The position numbers were made by a program, and so were the translations under genes. A stretch of DNA of 64,000 nt from Bradyrhizobium quebecense (lineage in GTDB: Bacteria > Pseudomonadota > Alphaproteobacteria > Rhizobiales > Xanthobacteraceae). Position 1 is the stretch's first letter. Each line of letters starts with the position of its first letter. The notes below the pieces were generated by a model, which saw only the letters and a list, made by a program, of their open reading frames with translations, ran no database searches and was not told the origin of the DNA. The stretch lies in the NCBI RefSeq assembly GCF_013373795.3, contig NZ_CP088022.1, forward strand, positions 1,736,001 through 1,800,000, written 5' to 3'. Below are positions 14,368 through 22,382 of the stretch, in pieces.

Positions 14368-16533
14368 GTGAAGGCGTTTTTATCGGCCGCAGAGATCGCA
14401 GCAGAGAAGCTGCCCGGCCTTCCCAACGTCGAGCGTGCGATCAAGCGCAACGCCGATCGGCTGGGCTGGACGTCACGTCCTCGATCGGGTCGCGGCGGCG
14501 GTCTCGAATACGCGATTGACTCGCTGCCGGCGACGGCACGCGCAGCCTACGTCGCACGCCACATCGACGCCGTCGAGATCCCCGCATCGGTCGCCCGCGA
14601 CGCCGCGGCCGAACCGGACGCCGTCGACATCAAGGGCAATGCCGCCAGCGCGCGCGACGCCCGCCTTGCGGTGCTCGCGCTCGCCGACCGCATCGCCCAG
14701 GACGCCGGAATCGGCCACAAACGCGCGGACCAACACTTCGCCGATCTCTACAACACCCGCGCGATCGAGCTGGCCGGTTGGATCACCGACGAGATCAAGA
14801 GCGTCACGCCGCGCACGCTGGCCCGCTGGCGCTCCTTCGCCAAGGCCGGCAAGCGCTCGCGCCTCGCCGTCGATCGCGCAGCATCCCGACGCGGCACCGG
14901 CGTGCTCGATCGCGCCAATGACGGCAAGGTGAAGCTGCACATCCTCGCTTTGGTCGCCAAGCAACCGCAGCTCACCGCGCACCATATCCGCGCCCTTGTC
15001 GCGGACGCCTTCCCGGAGATCTGTGTCGCCGGTGCCCCCGTCGCGCTGCCGCCGATCAGGACCTTTCAACAGGTCCTAAAGAACTGGCGCACCAGTTACC
15101 GCGTCGAGATCGAGTCGATCCGCAATCCTGACGGCTTCAAGAACCGCATGCGCTTCGCGGCGCGCGTCGCCAACCCAGCGAAGCGTCTCAACGAGGTCTG
15201 GCAGATCGACGCGTCGCCCGCCGACGTGCTCACCACCGATGGCCGCTACACGATCTATGTTTGCGAGGATATTTATTCACGGCGCCTGGTCGCGACCGTG
15301 ACCAAGACGCCGCGCGCTGCCGCAGTCGGCCTGCTGATCCGCAAGGCCATTCTCGCCTGGGGCGTTCCGGAGCGCATCAAGACTGATAACGGCTCCGACT
15401 TCATTGCCCGGACGACGCAGCGTCTGTTCGCGGCGCTCTCGATCGAACACGAAAAGTCGGCGCCGTTCTCACCGGAGCAGAAGGGTCACGTCGAGCGCGC
15501 AATCGGCACCATGCAGCGCGGGCTGATGCGCACCCTCGAGGGTTTCATCGGGCATAGCGTTGCGGACCGCAAGGTGATCGAGAACCGCAAAGCATTCTCG
15601 GCTCGCCTCGGCGAGGCGCCGGAGGACATGTTCCAGGTCAACCTCTCGGCCGCCGAGTTGCAGGCCCGCGTCGATGACTGGTGCAACGACGTGTACGGCC
15701 GGGCACCGCATTCCGGCCTGAAGGGCCAGACGCCGTTCGCCGTCGCCGCCATGGCGGCCGGCAACCTGCGCCGGATCGAGGATGTGCGCGCGCTCGACAT
15801 GTTGCTCGCACCGGTCGCCGGCAAAGACGGCGTGCGCACCGTTACCAAGACCGGCATCCGCATCGACGGCGCGCACTATATCGGCGGCTTCCTCAATGTC
15901 GGCGACCAGGTGATGGTCCGCATGGACGAAGAGGACATGGGCAGAGCCTATGTGTACGAGGTCGATGGCGAGACCTATCTCGGCGAGGTGGTCGCACCCG
16001 AACTCGCCGGCATCGACCCGGCAAAGGCTATCGCGGCAGCGCGCGCCGAACAGAAGCGCCTGATCGCCGAGCGCATGGACGATGTGAAGAAGCAGGCCCG
16101 CAAGATCAGGGCCAAGGATTTCGCCGATTCCATCCGTCGCCAGTCGCTGCGCGACGAAGGCAAGCTGATCGAATTCCCAAAACCGGAAGTACCGCACGAT
16201 ACGCCAGCGCTTGCCGCTGCGCGGGAGGCATTCGCGCCTCATGACATCGCACGGCACGCCGCAGGCGTTGCCGAACTGGCCGCCCAGCTTCGCGCCGAAA
16301 CCGAGTCTTCGGGTGCTGCGAGCGTCAACCCGCTGCGGCCGACCGAGACACCGCATCAGCGCTGGAACCGGGCTCGCGCGATCGAGGCCAGCGTCGCGCG
16401 CAAGGAATTCGTCGAGCCCGACGAGCTGCTTTGGCTCGGCGAGTACCGACAAGGCTACGAGTACCGCGGCTTCCTCGCCACCTACGGCGGCGAGCTCGCA
16501 TCCACCACCGGCGAGGAAATCCACGCCGGATAA
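14368..16533 (+). CDS. Mu-type DDE transposase (A protein)
   Basis: 721 residues from a GTG start. The N-terminal 60 residues (AAEIAAEKLPGLPNVERA..) resemble the winged-helix Mu end/enhancer-binding domain. The RNase H-like core has the catalytic triad D281 (WQIDASPADV), D340 (KTDNGSDF) and E376 (KGHVERAIGT), with a 35-residue gap between the last two, as in MuA and retroviral integrases. The C-terminal 150 residues are Lys/Ala-rich and would contact the B ATPase. It catalyses both integration and replicative transposition of the phage. It is followed 32 bases on by the B gene. Confidence 0.95.
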   Translation: MKAFLSAAEIAAEKLPGLPNVERAIKRNADRLGWTSRPRSGRGGGLEYAIDSLPATARAAYVARHIDAVEIPASVARDAAAEPDAVDIKGNAASARDARLAVLALADRIAQDAGIGHKRADQHFADLYNTRAIELAGWITDEIKSVTPRTLARWRSFAKAGKRSRLAVDRAASRRGTGVLDRANDGKVKLHILALVAKQPQLTAHHIRALVADAFPEICVAGAPVALPPIRTFQQVLKNWRTSYRVEIESIRNPDGFKNRMRFAARVANPAKRLNEVWQIDASPADVLTTDGRYTIYVCEDIYSRRLVATVTKTPRAAAVGLLIRKAILAWGVPERIKTDNGSDFIARTTQRLFAALSIEHEKSAPFSPEQKGHVERAIGTMQRGLMRTLEGFIGHSVADRKVIENRKAFSARLGEAPEDMFQVNLSAAELQARVDDWCNDVYGRAPHSGLKGQTPFAVAAMAAGNLRRIEDVRALDMLLAPVAGKDGVRTVTKTGIRIDGAHYIGGFLNVGDQVMVRMDEEDMGRAYVYEVDGETYLGEVVAPELAGIDPAKAIAAARAEQKRLIAERMDDVKKQARKIRAKDFADSIRRQSLRDEGKLIEFPKPEVPHDTPALAAAREAFAPHDIARHAAGVAELAAQLRAETESSGAASVNPLRPTETPHQRWNRARAIEASVARKEFVEPDELLWLGEYRQGYEYRGFLATYGGELASTTGEEIHAG

Positions 16534-16565
16534 CCCACCACAAAATTGGAAAGTCAGGAAGTCCA

Positions 16566-17348
16566 ATGAACGCATCAACTACACTCACCGTCCAGGGTCC
16601 GGTCGCGCTCAAGAACGTCGCATCGTTCATGACCATGACCACGCGATTGATCGAACGCTCGCCGCATCTGCCGGGCTTCGGCGTTTGCCATGGTCCGTCC
16701 GGCTACGGCAAAACCTACGCCTCGATCTTCGCGCAGAATCGCACCAAGGCGCTGCGAGTGGAAGTCGGCGATAGCTGGACGCGCCGCACGCTGCTGCGCC
16801 AAATCCTCAAGGAGTGTAGCGAGACGGTGAAGGAGCGCTGGCCGATCTCCGATCTGTCGGACATGGCCAAGAGCGTTTTGGCGGAAGACCCGCGCCGGCC
16901 GCTGATCGTCGACGAAGCCGACAAGCTGGTCGACAAGGGTATGATTGAGATCGTGCGCGAGCTGCAGGAGGCGTCGGGCGCGCCGGTCATCCTGGTCGGC
17001 GAAGAGAAGCTGCCGGCGAAGCTGCTGACCGTCGAGCGGATGCATAATCGCGTGCTGCACTGGTTTCCAGCGCAACCCTGCGACCTTGAGGACGCGCGCG
17101 CGCTCGCTAACGCCTTCGCGCCGAAGGTCGACATCAAGGATGACTTGCTTGAAGAAATCCGGGCACGCTCTGGCGGTCGTGCCCGCCGCATCGTTGTGAA
17201 CCTCGATCAGGCAGCGGAGCTGGCGCGCAACAAGAGCATGAAAGCTCTGGACATGAAGTTGTGGGGCGCGGCCGATTTTTACACCGGCGAGCCGCCTGCG
17301 CCGCGCCACATCGAACAGTATCCGCGCCGCGAGCGGAAGGCGGCCTGA
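16566..17348 (+). CDS. AAA+ transposition target protein (B protein)
   Basis: 260 residues from the ATG at 16566. Walker A is CHGPSGYGKT near residue 40 and Walker B RPLIVDEADK near 112; a helical lid and the C-terminal DNA-binding part follow. MuB-type ATPases coat target DNA, stimulate MuA and give target immunity. The longer upstream frame (from 16431) overlaps A and is not used. Confidence 0.9.
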   Translation: MNASTTLTVQGPVALKNVASFMTMTTRLIERSPHLPGFGVCHGPSGYGKTYASIFAQNRTKALRVEVGDSWTRRTLLRQILKECSETVKERWPISDLSDMAKSVLAEDPRRPLIVDEADKLVDKGMIEIVRELQEASGAPVILVGEEKLPAKLLTVERMHNRVLHWFPAQPCDLEDARALANAFAPKVDIKDDLLEEIRARSGGRARRIVVNLDQAAELARNKSMKALDMKLWGAADFYTGEPPAPRHIEQYPRRERKAA

Positions 17349-17351
17349 TCG

Positions 17352-17984
17352 ATGCGCCACAACTCGCAGCACTATGTCCCGGCCAACCTTCCTGTCCGCG
17401 TTCCCCGCGGACAGGAGGGCTATTGGCAAATCATCTGCCAGCTCGCTGACACAAAGGGCGACTTTACGATCAACGATGTCGACGACCAAAGCAACGTCGG
17501 GCGTGGCGACATCCAGGTCTATGTCTGGTCGCTGAGCAAGGCTGGCTTCCTCGACATCGTCAGGGCGGGAAAGGCCAACCGCGCCAGCACCGTCTTCCGC
17601 CTGGTCAAGCGCCAGCGGATCGCGCCGCGTGTCCGTCGCGACGGGTCGATCATTCCCGCAACGGCGCAGGAGAACCTTTGGACAGCGATCCGCACGTTGA
17701 AATCGTTCGGTCTGCGCGAGCTGGCATTCGCCGCAACCACCGAGGACGTGAGGCCGACTTACGAGGGCACCAAACGCTACGTAATGCGCCTGACGGACGC
17801 CGGCTATCTGGTGATCACCTCGCCAAGCGGCGGCCCGAAAGGTGCCACGTGGCGGCTGAAGCCGTCGATGAACACCGGTCCAAAGGCACCCGAGCGCCGA
17901 GCGGTGAATGCCGACGTCATGTGGGACCCGAACACGAAGGTCTTTGTCGGCGCCGAGCCGATCGCGACGGAGGCACGCCAATGA
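17352..17984 (+). CDS. Hypothetical early phage protein, winged-helix-like (210 aa)
   Basis: Starts 3 bases after B. Contains two segments that look like winged helices: GDFTINDVDDQSNVGRGDIQ then VYVWSLSKAGFLDIVRAG, and VRPTYEGTKRYVMRLTDAGY then LVITSPSGGPKG. The duplication suggests a DNA-binding adaptor with two similar domains. This kind of protein is common after B in Mu-like prophages of alphaproteobacteria, role unknown. Confidence 0.6.
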   Translation: MRHNSQHYVPANLPVRVPRGQEGYWQIICQLADTKGDFTINDVDDQSNVGRGDIQVYVWSLSKAGFLDIVRAGKANRASTVFRLVKRQRIAPRVRRDGSIIPATAQENLWTAIRTLKSFGLRELAFAATTEDVRPTYEGTKRYVMRLTDAGYLVITSPSGGPKGATWRLKPSMNTGPKAPERRAVNADVMWDPNTKVFVGAEPIATEARQ

Positions 17985-18376
17985 AGCCGAACTATTTGGC
18001 AAAAGCTCGCGCCGCCTGGGGCGACAACATGTCGGCCGAGGTCTCGATGCTGGCCGAGGAAGCGGAGCGCACGACTGCCGACAAGGTCGCCAAGCGCATC
18101 GGCTATTCGGGCGCTGTCGTCTCGCAGGTGATCTCGAACAAGTATCCCGGCGATGTCGAACGGGTGAAGGCAAAAATCCGGGGCGCGCTCATGAACGCAA
18201 CGGTCATGTGCCCGGCAGTCGGCGAGATCGCGCTCGATTACTGCCTCGATCAGCAAAAGATGCCGAACACCGGCGCATCGTCGGTGCGCGCGCTGATCTA
18301 TCGCAACTGCCGGGGCCTCGGCGTCCAGCGGTGCGTCCATTCCCGCATCAAGGAGGATGACAATGTTGGCAACTGA
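17981..18376 (+). CDS. Early phage helix-turn-helix protein (131 aa)
   Basis: ATG 17981 overlaps the preceding stop. A central ADKVAKRIGYSGAVVSQVIS is a clear helix-turn-helix, followed by NKYPGDVERVKAKIRGAL. The C-terminal part has five Cys (VMCPAVG, DYCLDQ, NCRGLG, RCVHSR). Probably a DNA-binding regulator of the early region; related small proteins occur at this position in Mu-like phages. Confidence 0.65.
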   Translation: MKPNYLAKARAAWGDNMSAEVSMLAEEAERTTADKVAKRIGYSGAVVSQVISNKYPGDVERVKAKIRGALMNATVMCPAVGEIALDYCLDQQKMPNTGASSVRALIYRNCRGLGVQRCVHSRIKEDDNVGN

Positions 18377-18614
18377 AATCGCGGACCTTTGCAAGACGTT
18401 CAAGTCATGGTCGGACGGAAAGCCGTATCCGACCCTTGAAGCCTGGTTGGAGTTCGACCGCCGCCTGCGCGCGCTCCATGCGAGGGTCGCCATGCTGGAG
18501 CTGGGCGTCGACCCTTCGGTGATCGACATCGCCGCTGAAGCACCCGCACCCGACAGCCGCGTCGTCGTCCTGCAGCCGCGCAAGTTTCGCGTCATCGACG
18601 GAGGCGCGGCGTGA
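18363..18614 (+). CDS. Hypothetical early phage protein (83 aa)
   Basis: Two start codons lie 6 bases apart; ATG 18363 is chosen because AAGGAGG ends 6 bases before it, whereas ATG 18357 touches the ribosome site. Soluble, helical N-terminal half with RRLRALHARVAMLELGVDPS. The stop overlaps the next GTG start. Family not recognised. Confidence 0.6.
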   Translation: MLATEIADLCKTFKSWSDGKPYPTLEAWLEFDRRLRALHARVAMLELGVDPSVIDIAAEAPAPDSRVVVLQPRKFRVIDGGAA

Positions 18615-18967
18615 ACGACATTGCGGACGCACCGGCACGCCAGGCGACGCTCTCCGACCAGGTCGCCCTGATCAACCCCGACGACGTCGCCGCGCGCATC
18701 GCGTCATCCAGCACGCGCTTTGCGATACAGGCGTCCACGATCGAGATCATCGCGATGGCACGGCGCATCGAACAGCTCCGGCCGATCGTCGATCGCACTT
18801 ACGACATGCTCGCCTTTGCCGACCTGGTGCAGGCGCAGCGCGACCGGGATGTCCGCGCCGTCATGCGGCGCGAACTGTCCAACAAAGTCGCCGTGATCGG
18901 CGCTTCGCTCGAAGCGATCGGCTACGGCCAGCCCACGTCAACGCAAGAGGAACCTATCAATGGTTAA
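18611..18967 (+). CDS. Hypothetical early phage protein (118 aa)
   Basis: GTG start at 18611, overlapping the previous stop (GTGA). Helical protein with ASSSTRFAIQASTIEIIAMA and a RTYDMLAFADLVQAQRDRDV segment. Overlaps gam by 8 bases. No recognised domain. Confidence 0.55.
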   Translation: MNDIADAPARQATLSDQVALINPDDVAARIASSSTRFAIQASTIEIIAMARRIEQLRPIVDRTYDMLAFADLVQAQRDRDVRAVMRRELSNKVAVIGASLEAIGYGQPTSTQEEPING

Positions 18968-19529
18968 GGGTAAAGCCGCTGCTGCAGATCTCCGCATCCC
19001 GCAGAACCGCGAGGAAGTCGCGGCGATGATTGGCGCGTTCGGCAAGGCCGTGCGCGAAGTCGAGCTGATCGAAACGGCGATGAAGGAGAGCCTCGCCCAG
19101 GTGAAGGCCAACGCGGAGAAAGACGCCGCGCCGCACCTTGCAGAGGCGGAACGGCTGTTCAAGGGCCTTCAGCTCTACTGCGACACCAACCGACAAACGC
19201 TGCTTGGCAACAGCGGCCTGAAGACTGCTGAGTTCGCCACCGGCAAGGTCGCATGGCGGTCCAAGCCCGCCAAGGTCACATTGACTGGCGAGCACGTGAA
19301 GATCGTCGATCGCATCGTCGCGAAGGCGAACGAGTCGCTAGGACGCAACGACGTTGCCAGCGCGCAGACCTACAAGAACTTCCTCCGTGTCTCCACCGAG
19401 ATCGACAAGGAGGCGATGCTCAAGAATCCCGCCCTCGCGCGCACGATCGAGGGCGTACGCGTCGGCAGCGGAGGCGAGACGTTCGAGGTCGAACCCTTCG
19501 GCGCCCAGCTTGCGGAGGCCGCGCAGTGA
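18960..19529 (+). CDS. gam: Host-nuclease inhibitor Gam
   Basis: 189 residues. Features of the Mu Gam family: long N-terminal coiled helix (residues 15-75), the strand region TGKVAWRSKPAKVTL, NFLRVSTEIDKEAML and a C-terminal GGETFEVEPF. Gam is a Ku-like dimer that binds double-stranded DNA ends and shields linear phage DNA from RecBCD-type nucleases. GAGGAACC gives a good ribosome site before ATG 18960. Confidence 0.88.
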   Translation: MVKGKAAAADLRIPQNREEVAAMIGAFGKAVREVELIETAMKESLAQVKANAEKDAAPHLAEAERLFKGLQLYCDTNRQTLLGNSGLKTAEFATGKVAWRSKPAKVTLTGEHVKIVDRIVAKANESLGRNDVASAQTYKNFLRVSTEIDKEAMLKNPALARTIEGVRVGSGGETFEVEPFGAQLAEAAQ

Positions 19530-19894
19530 TCCGCATGAGCCTCACCGCGCGTCAACGCGACTGCTTCGAAGTTATTCAGCACCACATCGAAAGCCTCGGC
19601 CAGGCGCCGAGCCGGCGCGAACTGGCGAAGCTGCTTGGCCTCCGTTCGCCCGGTCACGTGATCCTTCTTTTAACCGCGCTTCAAGAGCGGGGCTGGATCA
19701 CGATGCTGCCGAACCGCGCTCGCTCGATCACCATAGTGCCGGATGAAGCGGCATGCGCTGGCCACGTGTTGCCCCCGATCGTAGAAGCAAAGCTACGCGC
19801 GCACTGCGCCGTGACCGGTGAGAGGCCGGACGATGTCGTGGCCGATGCCGTGGCGCTATTCTTCGACGACGCCGAAGGAAGGGTCGCGGCGTGA
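19526..19894 (+). CDS. LexA-type winged-helix DNA-binding protein
   Basis: 122 residues from GTG 19526 (GTGA overlap with gam); ATG 19535 is an alternative. Residues 5-65 match the LexA N-terminal DNA-binding domain: LTARQRDCFEVIQHHIESLG, then APSRRELAKLLGLRSPGHV and LQERGWI. No S24 peptidase domain follows; the C terminus has IVEAKLRAHCAVTGERPDDV, a ribbon/CopG-like helix. It could bind SOS-box-like sites without being cleavable. Likely an early regulator. Confidence 0.7.
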   Translation: MIRMSLTARQRDCFEVIQHHIESLGQAPSRRELAKLLGLRSPGHVILLLTALQERGWITMLPNRARSITIVPDEAACAGHVLPPIVEAKLRAHCAVTGERPDDVVADAVALFFDDAEGRVAA

Positions 19895-20385
19895 CCGGCA
19901 CCTCGGCAGGATGGTCGCCAGCGCGAAAGGCTCGGCATTCCGCTCTGATGAAGAAGCTCAATGCCGAGCCGGACTTTGTCGCGCGAAGGAGCGCGCAGCA
20001 ATGGACGCCGGCGCAACGTGAGGCCAAGCGCGCTGAGATGATCGCTCGAAATGCCGATCCGGCGTTCCGAGCCAAGCAGCTCGCCAGCATCCCGACCCGG
20101 CGGCCCCGCCGGATCACGGCCGCCGACCATACGCATCCGCTCGTCCGCGGCCTGTTCCGCGAAATGGCGGATCAGCAGGCTTCGCGGAAGCGCGTCGCGA
20201 GATCTGCCGGCGTCAGTGCCTTCGCGCTGTCGGGCTGGCGCTCCGCCCACATGCCGATGCTCGACACGATCGACGCAGCTCTCGGTGTGCTCGGCTTCGA
20301 ACTTGCGATCGTGCCGATCGGCACGCGCGATCAATACGGCTTTCCTCAGAAGAAAACCCGGACCACTGAAGGAGTTCAATCGTGA
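19891..20385 (+). CDS. Putative HTH regulator with basic N terminus (164 aa)
   Basis: GTG start overlapping the preceding stop. The N-terminal 80 residues are basic and low in complexity (PTRRPRRITAADH). The C-terminal half has SRKRVARSAGVSAFALSGWR followed by MLDTIDAALGVLGFELAIVP, typical of Cro/CI-type helix-turn-helix proteins. Target unknown. Confidence 0.6.
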   Translation: MTGTSAGWSPARKARHSALMKKLNAEPDFVARRSAQQWTPAQREAKRAEMIARNADPAFRAKQLASIPTRRPRRITAADHTHPLVRGLFREMADQQASRKRVARSAGVSAFALSGWRSAHMPMLDTIDAALGVLGFELAIVPIGTRDQYGFPQKKTRTTEGVQS

Positions 20386-21080
20386 GACCTTCGAGCCAAC
20401 CAGCCACCACCAGCATGATCGCCGCGATTCACGCCTTGAAGCGGAATGCTGGCCTTGGCGACGATGATACCTACCGCGATTTCTTGCGGCGCGAGGCTGG
20501 CGTCGTCAGCGCAAAGGACTTGTCGGTTCGGGATGCCCAGCGCGTGATCGAGAAACTGCGCGACCTCGCGGGCACCGGCACCGCGCTGGGCCAGGTTGCC
20601 GGCCTGGACGGCCCGATCGGCGCCAAGCTCCGAGCGCTTTGGATATCCGGCTACAATCTCGGCATCGTCCGAGACCGATCGGACAAGGCGATGCTGTCGT
20701 ATCTGCAGCGGCAGACCGGCGTCTCGCACGTGCGCTTCCTAAATGACCCGCGCGCCGGCAGTTCGGCAATCGAGGGCTTGAAATCATGGCTCGCCCGCGA
20801 CGGCGGCGTCGAGTGGCCGGACGGATCGGTCGGCCGTGACGATGTGATTGCCCGCAAGCGCGCGGTGCTCGACGCGCAGTGGCGGCGGCTGATCGAGATC
20901 GGCGACGTCAAGCCGATCGGCGGCGCGGTCAACCCGATGGAAGACCTTCTTCACTATGCCGGCCGAGTGACCAGGCAGAACCAGTGGAGCACCTTCGAGT
21001 CCCATCACTATGACGACGTGCAGCAGGGCCTGGGGCGGAAGCTGCGCGCTGCGCTCGATCGCCGCGGAGCAGAGGCATGA
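20382..21080 (+). CDS. GemA / gp16-family regulatory protein
   Basis: 232 residues from a GTG start. SMIAAIHALKRNAGLGDDD then TYRDFLRREAG is the signature of the Mu gp16/GemA (DUF1018) family; a middle region LRALWISGYNLGIVRDRSDK and a HVRFLNDP segment follow. GemA modulates host gene expression and decatenation in Mu. It sits in the late part of the early operon, as in Mu. Confidence 0.8.
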   Translation: MRPSSQPATTSMIAAIHALKRNAGLGDDDTYRDFLRREAGVVSAKDLSVRDAQRVIEKLRDLAGTGTALGQVAGLDGPIGAKLRALWISGYNLGIVRDRSDKAMLSYLQRQTGVSHVRFLNDPRAGSSAIEGLKSWLARDGGVEWPDGSVGRDDVIARKRAVLDAQWRRLIEIGDVKPIGGAVNPMEDLLHYAGRVTRQNQWSTFESHHYDDVQQGLGRKLRAALDRRGAEA

Positions 21081-21583
21081 ACGCCGTGACCTGGACGCCG
21101 GATCGGATCGAGCGCCTGACCACCCTTTGGAAGGCCAACCAAATGAGCGCGGCCGAGATTGGCGCAGAGATGGGTATCTCGCGCAGTGCGGTGATCGGCA
21201 AGGCTAATCGGCTCGGCCTGACCGATCGCCGCCGCCCGCCTACCTTCGGTCGCCCTCCCAGAGAGCGCGCGTCGCGACCGAGGGTCACCAGGGGGGATGA
21301 TCCGCGCCGTATCACTCGCGTCGCATCGGCCCTTGCCATGGTGTCGGAGCGCGTCGATGTCGCGTTTACAGCGCCGCCAGAGTGCAAGCCGATACCGCTC
21401 GTCGAACTGACTGACGAGAAATGCCATTGGCCGATCGGCGCGGTCGGCGATGACGACTTCGGCTTCTGCGGCCATTCGTCGCTGCGGGGGCTCCCGTATT
21501 GCGCGGCACATACGCGAGTAGCGCACAGACCAGCAGCGAATGATGCCAAAGTCGGCATCGTCGAACGCGGCAACTTTCGGTAG
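21077..21583 (+). CDS. GcrA-like cell-cycle regulator encoded by phage
   Basis: 168 residues. The N terminus TWTPDRIERLTTLWKANQMS then AAEIGAEMGISRSAVIGKAN is the GcrA DNA-binding domain (WT-x-ER-x-x-x-L-x-x-LW), and the C-terminal part has CHWPIGAVGDDDFGFCG with its conserved Cys. Host GcrA binds RNA polymerase sigma-70 and activates promoters methylated by CcrM at GANTC. A phage copy next to a Mor-type activator, together with a phage adenine methylase, may tie late transcription to DNA methylation or cell cycle. Confidence 0.88.
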   Translation: MNAVTWTPDRIERLTTLWKANQMSAAEIGAEMGISRSAVIGKANRLGLTDRRRPPTFGRPPRERASRPRVTRGDDPRRITRVASALAMVSERVDVAFTAPPECKPIPLVELTDEKCHWPIGAVGDDDFGFCGHSSLRGLPYCAAHTRVAHRPAANDAKVGIVERGNFR

Positions 21584-21597
21584 GCGTAGGCAAAACA

Positions 21598-21873
21598 ATG
21601 ACTCAAAAAATGCCCAAGCCGATTCGACCCGTGCGTGTTTGCGATCATGCGTTGCTCCGTTTCATCGAGCGTGTCGGTGGCCTCGATACCGAAGGTCTGC
21701 GCGGGCATATTGAAGGGTCTTTAAATCGCGCCGTCGTTGCCGCAGGATCGATCGGCAGCAAGGAGCTGACGGTCGTTGCGGACGGTCTGAGGTACGTGAT
21801 CGTCAACAGCATCGTCGTCACCGTCCTCAGCCCCAACATGACCGCGAAGCGACCGAAGAGGTCGAAGCGGTGA
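21598..21873 (+). CDS. Conserved hypothetical early phage protein (91 aa)
   Basis: Residues 12-35 (VRVCDHALLRFIERVGGLD) form a motif I recall from small proteins in rhizobial Mu-like prophages, without a known role. The middle is beta-rich (ELTVVADGLRYVIVNSIVVT) and the C terminus basic (KRPKRSKR). Its stop overlaps the start of the Mor-type gene. Confidence 0.65.
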   Translation: MTQKMPKPIRPVRVCDHALLRFIERVGGLDTEGLRGHIEGSLNRAVVAAGSIGSKELTVVADGLRYVIVNSIVVTVLSPNMTAKRPKRSKR

Positions 21874-22283
21874 CGAAGCCTCTCCCAGGCATCTTGCAGG
21901 AGATCGCGGACGTGATCGGCGAAGCCGGCGCGCTGTCGATCGCTGCACGCCATGGGGGAACACGTGTTTACATCCCCAGCGCAGCCAGGCTGGATTGGAA
22001 AGAATACTGGCTGGTCGAGTGCGTCGGCCACGATCTGGCGAAGAAGCTCTGCGAGCACTTTCAGGTCGACGGCCGTGGCCAGCGGATTGACATACCTCTC
22101 CATATCGGGGGTACATACCGCCAGTTCGTGCGTTCTATTCACGAGCGGGTCGAAAGACTAGAGCATCAAGGCGCTTCGTCGACCGAGATCGCCCGCCGCA
22201 TCGGACTGTCACAGCGCACCGTGCATCGACGCCGGGCTAAGCTACGTGTCAAGAACGACGGCAAGCAAGGCCGGCTCTTCTGA
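21870..22283 (+). CDS. Mor/C-family late transcription activator
   Basis: 137 residues from GTG 21870. The N-terminal half LQEIADVIGEAGALSIAARH and GGTRVYIPS match the dimerisation domain of Mu Mor and C. The C-terminal HTH is SSTEIARRIGLSQRTVHRRR. In Mu, Mor and C bind dyad sites near -43 and recruit polymerase to middle and late promoters. It is the last early gene; one of three related palindromes lies 17 bases after its stop, ahead of the lysis operon. Only one such gene is present, so it probably does the job of both Mor and C. Confidence 0.88.
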   Translation: MTKPLPGILQEIADVIGEAGALSIAARHGGTRVYIPSAARLDWKEYWLVECVGHDLAKKLCEHFQVDGRGQRIDIPLHIGGTYRQFVRSIHERVERLEHQGASSTEIARRIGLSQRTVHRRRAKLRVKNDGKQGRLF

Positions 22284-22299
22284 TCAGACACATCTGGAA

Positions 22300-22323
22300 A
22301 CACCCTGACATGTGTCAGGGTTA
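22300..22323. promoter_or_regulatory. Late-promoter palindrome, copy 3
   Basis: ACACCCTGAC-ATGT-GTCAGGGTTA, in the 99-base gap between the Mor-type activator gene and the endolysin gene. The right half is identical in all three copies. A weak AT-rich stretch (GGGAAAATACGGG at 22332-22344) follows about 25 bases from the centre. It is the expected place for the lysis/packaging promoter. Confidence 0.55.
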
Positions 22324-22382
22324 CTGATTTCGGGAAAATACGGGATTCCTCCGCTGCTCACCGCATCGGGGGAATTGTCGTC

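Noticed and set aside
14473..18173. Large minus-strand frames opposite transposase A, B and following genes
   Set aside because: Antisense to well-supported plus-strand genes, with Arg/Ala/Asp-biased composition typical of high-GC shadows.
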